This document shows, piece after piece, positions 1 through 5,160 of a DNA stretch of 7,223 bases. The stretch is from Eisenbergiella intestinigallinarum (lineage in GTDB: Bacteria; Bacillota; Clostridia; Lachnospirales; Lachnospiraceae). Position 1 is the stretch's first letter, and every line of letters begins with the position of its first letter. The DNA lies in the NCBI GenBank assembly GCA_019120115.1, contig DWVS01000174.1:1-7223 (forward strand), in the 5' to 3' direction. Below the pieces are notes generated by a model that saw only the letters and a list, made by a program, of their open reading frames with translations, searched no databases and had not been told where the DNA came from. The translations under genes and the position numbers were made by a program.

Positions 1-645
1 CGGTTTAAAAAGCTGACGCTGCATTCCAAGGTGGTCATTACGAGCAGCATCACCCTGATTGTTGTGGGAACGCTGCTTTTGAAGGCGACAGAGGATATTA
101 CCTGGCTCGGCGCCTTTTTCCAGAGCGTTTCAGCCAGAACGGCGGGCTTTTCTACTTATACAATCGGGGAATTTACCAACGCGGGCCTGTTTGTGCTCTG
201 CGTGCTGATGTTCATCGGCGCTTCTCCGGGATCTACGGGCGGCGGTATCAAGACGAGCACCTTTTTCGTGCTGGTGCAGGCGGCGAGAAGCATTTTCGTG
301 AAGCGGCCGCTGAGCTCCTTCCGCAGGAATATTTCGCCGGAAAACCTTTCCAAGGCTTATCTGGTGACGATCCTGTCCCTGGGTGTGGTCTGCATCGCCA
401 CGTTTCTGATGTGTATCCTGGAGCCGGACTGCACCTTTATCCAGCTTTTGTTTGAGGTGATTTCCGCGTTCGGCACGGTGGGACTGTCCACAGGGATCAC
501 GCCGGGACTGTCCGTGGCGGGCAAGCTGGTCATAATCCTTGTGATGTATACGGGAAGAATCGGCGCCTTCACCCTGCTGTCCATGTGGATCGAGCATCCG
601 GAACCGAATGCGAGATATACCCAGGAGGCTGTTACCATTGGCTGA
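1..645 (+). CDS. ktrB: Potassium uptake pore subunit KtrB/TrkH family, C-terminal half (5' end outside window)
   Basis: Integral membrane pore subunit of a Ktr/Trk potassium uptake system, working with the RCK subunit encoded just downstream. The frame is open from base 1, so only the last 214 residues are visible; full-length KtrB/TrkH proteins are roughly 440-480 residues. Visible family landmarks, numbered from the first residue in the window, are a pore-loop motif RTAGF at 46-50, the gating-loop motif SPGSTGGGIKT at 75-85, a fourth pore loop SAFGTVGLSTG at 155-165, and a conserved GRIG in the last membrane helix at 185-188. Hydrophobic helices lie around 13-26, 61-74, 119-141 and 172-196. 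The protein ends in ...VTIG, a usual kind of ending for this family, so the 3' end is intact. The single-domain RCK partner favours Ktr over the E. coli Trk type. The missing 5' part reflects the window edge, not gene damage. Confidence 0.93.
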   Translation, partial: RFKKLTLHSKVVITSSITLIVVGTLLLKATEDITWLGAFFQSVSARTAGFSTYTIGEFTNAGLFVLCVLMFIGASPGSTGGGIKTSTFFVLVQAARSIFVKRPLSSFRRNISPENLSKAYLVTILSLGVVCIATFLMCILEPDCTFIQLLFEVISAFGTVGLSTGITPGLSVAGKLVIILVMYTGRIGAFTLLSMWIEHPEPNARYTQEAVTIG

Positions 646-647
646 CA

Positions 648-676
648 GATCAGGCGGCATCCGGATCAGCGGGCAT
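648..676. repeat. Short imperfect tandem repeat in the ktrB-ktrA gap
   Basis: Two 13-base units, GATCAGGCGGCAT (648-660) and GATCAGCGGGCAT (664-676), match at 11 of 13 positions with a 16-base period. They start directly after the ktrB stop codon. There is no T-run and no strong hairpin, so this is not a terminator. It could be chance or a small regulatory repeat between two genes that are probably co-transcribed. I see no promoter of good quality in this 77-base gap. Confidence 0.35.
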
Positions 677-722
677 GCCTGGAAAAAGTTCATATATAAA
701 TAAAGAAAGGATCCAATAGATC

Positions 723-1388
723 ATGAGAAAGAAACAGGGAGCCGAATCCTTCGGCGTGATCGGTCTGGGCCGTTTCGGAACGGCGCTGGCCATAACAATA
801 GCGAAAGCAGGCAAGGACGTGATCGTCATTGACCGGAATGAGGCAAAGGTCAAGGAACTCCGTCAGTATACGGACTATGCCTTTGTGGTGGATGAGCTGA
901 ACGCGGATTCATTAAGAGAAGTGGGAATACAGAACTGTGATACGGTGATCGTCTGCATCGGGGAAAAGATGGACACCAGCATCCTGACGACCATGTGCGT
1001 GGTGGAAATGGGGATTCCCCACGTGATTGCAAAGGCGCTCACCGCAGAGCAGGGAGCCGTGCTGGAGAAGCTGGGCGCGCAGGTCGTCTATCCGGAACGC
1101 GATATGGCGATCCGTCTGGGAAAACGGCTGATTTCCAGAAATTTCCTGGATTATGTTTCGCTGGATAACAGCGTGGAGATCCGTCAGATCATGGTTTCCG
1201 GCCGGCTTGTGGGAAAGACCATTGAGGAATACGGAATCCGTAAAAAGTACCGTCTGAATGTCATTGCCATTGAGCACGGACAGACGACGAACATAGAGGT
1301 GCAGCCCGATTACCGCCTGGAAGACGGGGATGTGATCGTGGTGATCGGAAAGATTGACAACATGGACCGTTTCGAAGCGGACCTTTAA
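723..1388 (+). CDS. ktrA: Potassium uptake regulatory subunit KtrA/TrkA, single RCK protein
   Basis: Cytosolic gating subunit that forms a ring on the KtrB pore and opens it in response to bound nucleotide (ATP/ADP in characterised KtrA; NAD(H) in TrkA). The 221-residue length matches KtrA/KtrC, about half of the two-domain E. coli TrkA. The N-terminal Rossmann (RCK_N) domain covers about residues 9-130, with G14-x-G16-x-x-G19 and acidic D37 at the end of the second strand, the usual ribose-binding position. A C-terminal TrkA_C domain runs from about 143 to 221 and ends in the typical 'LEDGDVIVVIG' strand; in several Firmicutes this domain binds c-di-AMP, which cannot be judged here. The ATG is preceded by GAAAGGA (705-711) at 11 bases. 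The 77-base gap from ktrB without a clear promoter suggests one transcript. Confidence 0.95.
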   Translation: MRKKQGAESFGVIGLGRFGTALAITIAKAGKDVIVIDRNEAKVKELRQYTDYAFVVDELNADSLREVGIQNCDTVIVCIGEKMDTSILTTMCVVEMGIPHVIAKALTAEQGAVLEKLGAQVVYPERDMAIRLGKRLISRNFLDYVSLDNSVEIRQIMVSGRLVGKTIEEYGIRKKYRLNVIAIEHGQTTNIEVQPDYRLEDGDVIVVIGKIDNMDRFEADL

Positions 1389-1425
1389 GCAGCAATGTGC
1401 AGTCTGCAATGAGCCATGCGCCCGA

Positions 1426-1475
1426 AAAGCAGAGGGTCCTTCGGCAAGCTCGCTTGCCGAAGGACCTTTTGCTTT
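1426..1475 (+). terminator. Probable Rho-independent terminator of the ktr unit
   Basis: The arms 1435-1448 and 1453-1466 are perfectly complementary (14 bp, core GGTCCTTCGGCAAG) around a CTCG loop. Pairing continues outward for nine more positions (1426-1434 with 1467-1475) if two G-U pairs are allowed, giving a 23-bp stem. The right side includes TTTTGCTTT. The hairpin starts 37 bases after the ktrA stop. A short T-run broken by GC makes it a less than ideal terminator. Because it abuts the repeated element, it may also be a structural part of that repeat. Confidence 0.6.
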
Positions 1476-1584
1476 GAGGGTATACGGCGAATGCCGTGAG
1501 CGAGACGGAGCGAAGCGAAGTCGAGCATGCATGGCGGGCTGGAGGGAGGCCGTTTTTGCTTTGAGGGTATACGGCGAATGCCGT
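1467..1584. repeat. 31-bp perfect direct repeat flanking a low-complexity segment; possible interspersed repeat
   Basis: Bases 1467-1497 and 1554-1584 are identical over 31 positions; each contains TTTGAGGGTATACGGCGAAT and ends with a small hairpin, ACGGC-GAAT-GCCGT. The 56 bases between the copies include repeated GAGCGA/AGCGAA units and a GCATGCATGGC stretch. Base use differs clearly from the neighbouring genes. Such non-coding, hairpin-bearing repeats between genes are typical of dispersed repeat families in clostridial genomes, but dispersal cannot be seen from one window. Two copies with no array structure rule out a CRISPR reading. Confidence 0.75.
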
Positions 1585-1611
1585 TAAGCGGCCCCGTCCC
1601 CCTCTTTTTTT
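1541..1611 (+). terminator. Possible second terminator ending in T7
   Basis: A run of seven T (1605-1611) follows CCCCTC. The G-rich stretch 1541-1552 can pair with the C-rich stretch 1589-1604: GGCCG (1548-1552) with CGGCC (1589-1593), and GAGGG with CCCTC less regularly. The ACGGC-GAAT-GCCGT hairpin would sit inside as a branch. The outer pairing is interrupted and the loop is large, so this is a weak call. It would stop readthrough just before the guaB promoter. Confidence 0.3.
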
Positions 1612-1617
1612 CGACGG

Positions 1618-1646
1618 TTGACTCCCCCATCTTCCACAGCTATAAT
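1618..1646 (+). promoter_or_regulatory. Sigma-A-type promoter for guaB
   Basis: The -35 box TTGACT (1618-1623, 5 of 6 consensus) is followed after 17 bases by the -10 box TATAAT (1641-1646, 6 of 6). Transcription should start near 1653, leaving a leader of about 78 bases. The -10 box overlaps the inverted repeat ATAAT-GGA-ATTAT (1642-1654), which could be a protein-binding site. The leader is too short and lacks the conserved core for a purine riboswitch. Confidence 0.85.
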
Positions 1647-1730
1647 GGAATTATCAACCAGGCTGTCCGGCAGAGGGCAAGGGGGTTTTGGTGGTCCTTG
1701 AGACGCGGACGGCTCGAAAAGGAGGAAAAT

Positions 1731-3224
1731 ATGGCATTTTATTATGGGGAACCATCCAGAACTTTCAGCGAATTTCTTCTGATTCCAGGGTATTCTTCCA
1801 CGGACTGTATTCCGTCGAAGGTGAGTCTGAAAACACCGCTGGTCAGATATGAAAAAGGACAGGAGCCGGAGCTTTCCATCAACATCCCGATGGTATCCGC
1901 GATCATGCAGTCTGTTTCCGACGACAGACTTGCGGTCGCGTTGGCACAGGAAGGCGGCCTGTCCTTTATTTATGGCTCTCAGCCGGTTAAGCAGCAGGCG
2001 GAAATGGTGAGAAGGGTGAAGCGTTACCGGGCCGGATTTGTGGTGAGCGATTCCAACGTGTCGCCGGATATGACACTGGCGGACGTGCTCGATATCACGG
2101 AGAAAACGGGACATTCCACCGTCGCGGTGACGGATAACGGGAAAAGCGGAGGAAAGCTTCTTGGAATCGTGACGAACAAGGATTACCGCGTCAGCCGGAT
2201 GGGACCGGAGACGAAGGTCGCCGAGTTCATGACGAAATTTGAGGATCTGGTCTATGCGGATGAGGATACCACGCTGAAGGAAGCAAACGACATCATCTGG
2301 GAGCACAAGATCAACTGTCTTCCTCTGGTGAACAAAAAGCAGGAGCTGGTCTATCTGGTATTCCGCAAGGACTATGATACGCATAAGAAAAATGAGAACG
2401 AGCTGATCGATACTTCCAAACGGTACATGGTAGGTGCGGGAATCAATACCAGAGATTATGAGGAACGGGTTCCGGCCCTTGTGGAGGCGGGAGTGGACGC
2501 CCTTTGTATTGACAGCTCGGAAGGATATTCCGAGTGGCAGAAGATCACGCTGGATTATATCCATAAAAAGTACGGGCGCAGCGTCAAGGTTGGCGCGGGA
2601 AACGTGGTGGACGGAGACGGCTTCCGTTTTCTGGCTGAGGCGGGCGCGGATTTCGTCAAGGTGGGAATCGGCGGAGGCGCCATCTGCATCACCAGAGAAC
2701 AGAAGGGCATCGGAAGAGGACAGGCCACGGCTGTCATTGAGGTGGCGAAGGCCAGAGATGAATACTACCGGGAAACGGGAATTTACGTTCCCATCTGTTC
2801 CGACGGCGGCATCGTGCATGATTATCATATCACCCTGGCGCTTGCCATGGGCGCGGACTTTGTCATGCTGGGCCGGTATTTCGCCCGGTTTGACGAGAGC
2901 CCTACCAAGCGGGTGAACATCAACGGAAGCTATATGAAGGAATACTGGGGCGAGGGAAGCGCCCGGGCGAGAAACTGGCAGCGGTATGATCTGGGCGGGG
3001 ATAAGAAGCTTTCCTTTGAAGAGGGCGTGGATTCGCTGGTACCCTATGCGGGAAGTCTGCATGACAATGTGAACATGACATTGAGCAAGGTGAAGTCCAC
3101 CATGTGTAACTGCGGCGCGCTCACCATCCCGGAGCTGCAGCAGAAGGCGAAGATCACTCTGGTTTCCTCCACGAGCATTGTGGAGGGCGGTGCGCATGAC
3201 GTGATGCTGCGTGACAAGAGATAA
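1731..3224 (+). CDS. guaB: IMP dehydrogenase, Tritrichomonas foetus-like bacterial subtype
   Basis: Oxidises IMP to XMP with NAD+, the committed step of guanine nucleotide synthesis, as a cytosolic tetramer. The 497-residue protein has a (beta/alpha)8 barrel interrupted by two CBS domains (Bateman module, about residues 108-225). Visible active-site residues are D261 (CIDSSEG), catalytic C319 in GIGGGAICITR, T321, R322, D358 (CSDGG), the flap dyad R418-Y419 and E431. These positions coincide with the published numbering of the T. foetus enzyme, as do K310 and E431, the residues linked to mycophenolic acid resistance there. Start: ATG 1731 has AAGGAGG (1719-1725) five bases upstream and gives the family N terminus MAFYYGEPSRTFSEF. 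The frame stays open upstream to 1527, but that extension crosses the promoter and repeat. It is followed after 58 bases by an unknown gene, probably on the same transcript. Confidence 0.96.
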   Translation: MAFYYGEPSRTFSEFLLIPGYSSTDCIPSKVSLKTPLVRYEKGQEPELSINIPMVSAIMQSVSDDRLAVALAQEGGLSFIYGSQPVKQQAEMVRRVKRYRAGFVVSDSNVSPDMTLADVLDITEKTGHSTVAVTDNGKSGGKLLGIVTNKDYRVSRMGPETKVAEFMTKFEDLVYADEDTTLKEANDIIWEHKINCLPLVNKKQELVYLVFRKDYDTHKKNENELIDTSKRYMVGAGINTRDYEERVPALVEAGVDALCIDSSEGYSEWQKITLDYIHKKYGRSVKVGAGNVVDGDGFRFLAEAGADFVKVGIGGGAICITREQKGIGRGQATAVIEVAKARDEYYRETGIYVPICSDGGIVHDYHITLALAMGADFVMLGRYFARFDESPTKRVNINGSYMKEYWGEGSARARNWQRYDLGGDKKLSFEEGVDSLVPYAGSLHDNVNMTLSKVKSTMCNCGALTIPELQQKAKITLVSSTSIVEGGAHDVMLRDKR

Positions 3225-3266
3225 GGGAGCAGGGCCGGAGAAACGGGCCGGAAAACATCAGTGCTG

Positions 3267-3272
3267 AAGGAG
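3267..3272 (+). promoter_or_regulatory. Ribosome binding site that decides the start of the gene behind guaB
   Basis: AAGGAG lies only one base before ATG 3274, too close for use, but ten bases before the in-frame ATG 3283. A third in-frame ATG at 3292 would be 19 bases away, which is too far. This favours 3283 as the start. Confidence 0.7.
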
Positions 3273-3282
3273 TATGCTGGAA

Positions 3283-3939
3283 ATGGAAAAGATGCAGAAG
3301 GTCAGGATTATCAAAAAAAATGACGCGGATTCCCTGGAATACGAGGTTGGAGATATCCTTTCCGTGGAAGGGACCTGGTACGGCGGCGTCAACGCAAAGG
3401 GCAGAAGCGGAATTCCCCTGTCGCTGGACCGGGAGGAATACGAAGAATACAGGCAGGAGCCGCAGAATGCGGCCGGACAGGAGGAACGGACGGGAACGCA
3501 GGGCCGGGAAAACGGAGGGATCGATCCCTTTTCCTATCAGCTCGGCGTCATGGACTGCTTCTGTGAAATGGTCTCCTCCGGCGTGAAAAGGCTCGCCATG
3601 AGCCATCCCTTTTCGGACCGGGAGGAAAGAGACCATTACCGGGAGGAGGTAAAGCGGCTCTGCGAAAAATATGGAATCCTCTTTTATCCGGAGGAGGAAG
3701 CGCTTCTGACCGCGCTTTTTCCGAAGGAGGCGAACCGGGGAAAGCCTCTGTACCTTTTTTACGGAAAAGAGGAGACGCTGACAGCGTATCTGGCGCTAAA
3801 GGAGGATCAGAAGCGCCTGATGGAGGAGGGGATCTATACGAAGGAAGAGGATGAGCGGCTCGCCCGCAAATTCGGACGTCTGCTTTCCTATCCAGAGGAC
3901 GCGATCGACCGTCTGATCAGGAAAGCCGGAAATGCATAG
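3283..3939 (+). CDS. Conserved-looking hypothetical protein with N-terminal beta domain and C-terminal alpha/beta domain
   Basis: I do not recognise a named function. The 218-residue product has no signal peptide or membrane segment and should be cytosolic. Residues 5-52 look like a small beta-rich (SH3-like) fold: charged strands, then 'EYEVGDILSVEGTWYGGV' and 'GRSGIPLSLD'. Residues 53-79 are a polar, Q/E/G-rich linker. Residues 80-218 form a second domain beginning DPFSYQLGVMDCFCEMV, followed by 'RLAMSHPF', a predicted alpha/beta section with 'KPLYLFYGK', and a helical tail 'FGRLLSYPEDAIDRLI'. The compact 'GVMDCF...SHPF' block looks like conserved protein rather than chance ORF. It sits 58 bases after guaB with no terminator and 20 bases before the TetR gene, so all three are probably co-transcribed. 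ATG 3274 is an alternative start but has poor ribosome-binding spacing. Confidence 0.85.
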   Translation: MEKMQKVRIIKKNDADSLEYEVGDILSVEGTWYGGVNAKGRSGIPLSLDREEYEEYRQEPQNAAGQEERTGTQGRENGGIDPFSYQLGVMDCFCEMVSSGVKRLAMSHPFSDREERDHYREEVKRLCEKYGILFYPEEEALLTALFPKEANRGKPLYLFYGKEETLTAYLALKEDQKRLMEEGIYTKEEDERLARKFGRLLSYPEDAIDRLIRKAGNA

Positions 3940-3959
3940 AAAGGTTCAGGAGGAAGAAT

Positions 3960-4496
3960 ATGCCTTCAGACATGAAAGAGCGGATTGCCCGGGAGTTTGC
4001 AGAGCTTGCCCGGACGAAATCCATAGACAAGATTACGGTGAAGGATATTGTGGAGGCCTGCCATATCACGAGACAGACCTTCTATTACCATTTCCAGGAC
4101 CTGATCGACGTGATCGACTGGTCGCTGCGGCAGGCTATGGAGGAACTGGTGGAAAAAAGCATCCGGATCGATTCCAGAGAGCAGGTAATAGAACTGTTTC
4201 TTTCCGAAGCGGTAAAGGCAAGAGGATTGCTCAGAAAGCTTCTGGCGTCCCAGCTGAGGGAACAGACGGAGCGCCTGATTGTGGAATCGGTACGTTCCTA
4301 TTTTCGGGAGATGGTGGAGCGCAGAGAGCTCCTGCAGGATGTGAGCCTCTCCGACGCACAGGTGGCGCTTGATTTTTATACCTTTGCAACCGTCGGCATG
4401 ATGCTGGAGTATTGTTCCAGGCCGAACCTGGATGTGAAGCGGCTGGCCGGACAGATCACGCGTCTGATGAGCGGGGACGCTCTGGAGAAAAGATGA
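3960..4496 (+). CDS. TetR/AcrR-family transcriptional regulator
   Basis: Dimeric DNA-binding regulator, usually a repressor released by a small ligand. The N-terminal DNA-binding domain covers about residues 1-50; the helix-turn-helix reads KITVKDIVEACHITRQTFYYHF (residues 24-45), and its last part is the hallmark recognition helix of this family. The C-terminal ligand and dimerisation region (about 55-178) is helical and diverged; a segment 'FYTFATVGMMLEY' near 138-150 resembles the C-terminal domain of DhaS-like TetR proteins, so the ligand cannot be named. At 178 residues it is on the short side of normal. AGGAGG (3948-3953) lies six bases before ATG 3960. It follows the unknown gene by 20 bases and is directly followed by a strong terminator, so it is the last gene of the guaB transcript. 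Its target could be its own operon or a distant locus. Confidence 0.93.
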   Translation: MPSDMKERIAREFAELARTKSIDKITVKDIVEACHITRQTFYYHFQDLIDVIDWSLRQAMEELVEKSIRIDSREQVIELFLSEAVKARGLLRKLLASQLREQTERLIVESVRSYFREMVERRELLQDVSLSDAQVALDFYTFATVGMMLEYCSRPNLDVKRLAGQITRLMSGDALEKR

Positions 4497-4514
4497 TTTC
4501 CGAAGATAGAAAGG

Positions 4515-4567
4515 CTTACAAAAAGGCCCGTGTGTAAGAATTTTTTACACACGGGCCTTTTTGTAAG
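4515..4567. terminator. Strong bidirectional Rho-independent terminator
   Basis: The arms 4515-4537 and 4545-4567 are perfectly complementary over 23 bp around a seven-base loop (GAATTTT). The GC core GGCCCGTGTG is flanked by A5 on the left and T5 on the right, so the structure can end transcription from either direction. It begins 18 bases after the TetR stop codon and separates the guaB operon from the ftsH operon. Confidence 0.93.
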
Positions 4568-4719
4568 GACAGATAGGAAAATCTGAGTGTGGATGCCGGG
4601 CCGGATTTCTGATAAAAAAGAAGAGTAGAAACGGAAAGAAGGCTGGCACCCGGGCGGAGAAAGCTTTGAAACGGAAGATTCGTCCGGAAACCGGCCCGTA
4701 AGGAAAGGAGAGCTGCGAA

Positions 4720-5160
4720 GTGGAGCAGGGAATTTTTTCTGTCAAGCTGTATGAAATGGAACAGCAGTATGGAAAGCTTCAGAGCCGGATTCAGCTGTGC
4801 CAGAGCAAGGATCATGAAAGGATCAGCGAAGAGATCCGACAGATGGAGGATGAAGAAGCCGAGACCAGTCTCCTTTTGCAGAAGAGAATAAAGGGAAGCG
4901 GGTATCCGGCTGCCGCACGGCTCGCCCAGGCCATGCTCACCTATGAGAACAGCGTAAAGGAGATTCTGCGGGAAGCGGAAAATGGAAATTATTCACGGGA
5001 ACACAGGAAAACGGGAGATCCGGAGCCCGCTATTCTGTATGCGGAATATGCGGCCGACTTTGCCACCCAGTCCATGAACCATGCGCTTCTCGCCGCTCTG
5101 AGGGCGGTGGAAAAACAGCTTTCTTACGAGGAAGAGGAAAGGAGAACAGGGAATGAATGA
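4720..5160 (+). CDS. Small acidic helical protein of unknown function, overlapping ftsH
   Basis: The 146-residue product matches no family I recognise. It is rich in E, Q, K, R and A, lacks a signal peptide and membrane helix, and should be mostly alpha-helical. Two helical sections, about residues 5-56 (coiled-coil-like, e.g. YEMEQQYGKLQSRIQ) and 63-88, are followed by a loop near 89-102 and a further helical section from 104 to 140 with 'AILYAEYAADFATQSMNHALLAALRAVEKQL'. The start is GTG 4720, supported by AAAGGAG (4704-4710) nine bases upstream; the next in-frame ATG (4756) would lose a helix turn and has no such site. Its last 8 bases overlap the start of ftsH, which implies translational coupling. 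I could not identify a promoter in 4568-4719, although the terminator just upstream means one is expected. Confidence 0.82.
   Translation: MEQGIFSVKLYEMEQQYGKLQSRIQLCQSKDHERISEEIRQMEDEEAETSLLLQKRIKGSGYPAAARLAQAMLTYENSVKEILREAENGNYSREHRKTGDPEPAILYAEYAADFATQSMNHALLAALRAVEKQLSYEEEERRTGNE

Larger units (their letters stand above)
1389..1730. other. Intergenic region between ktrA and guaB (342 bases)
   Basis: No credible gene is present. In order it holds a long perfect-core hairpin that probably ends the ktr unit (1426-1475), a 31-bp direct repeat whose copies start 87 bases apart (1467-1497 and 1554-1584), a low-complexity stretch of GAGCGA/AGCGAA-like units between them (1498-1526), a run of seven T (1605-1611) that may end a second terminator, the guaB promoter (1618-1646), and a leader of about 75 bases to the guaB start. 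Open frames cross the region on both strands (for example 1354-1587 on +), but they run through the repeats, lack ribosome binding sites and resemble no protein, so I treat them as spurious. Confidence 0.7.

Noticed and set aside
1..645. Truncated ktrB pseudogene
   Set aside because: The reading frame is open through the first base of the window, and all C-terminal motifs are intact, so the truncation is only the window boundary.
1467..1584. CRISPR array
   Set aside because: Only two repeat copies, a 56-base low-complexity gap rather than a unique spacer, and no cas genes nearby.
1354..1587. Small open frame over the end of ktrA and the repeat
   Set aside because: It overlaps ktrA in another frame and translates the direct repeat twice; no ribosome binding site.
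1527..1730. Upstream extension of the guaB frame
   Set aside because: It would cover the repeat, the T-run and the promoter, lacks a ribosome binding site and adds sequence foreign to IMP dehydrogenases. ATG 1731 has a near-ideal site.
1647..1730. Purine riboswitch in the guaB leader
   Set aside because: The leader is about 78 bases and shows neither the conserved three-way junction core nor an expression-platform terminator.
1584..3197. Long 537-residue open frame on the minus strand
   Set aside because: It is antisense to guaB along its whole length, has no ribosome binding site, and is rich in H, R and L without recognisable motifs. GC-rich codon use in guaB explains it.
3932..4372. 146-residue open frame starting inside the end of the unknown gene
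   Set aside because: It overlaps the TetR gene in another frame, whereas the TetR frame has a clear ribosome binding site and family motifs.
4516..4815. Minus-strand open frames over the terminator and the start of the ftsH operon
   Set aside because: They run through the perfect terminator hairpin, have no supporting ribosome binding site and lack recognisable protein features.
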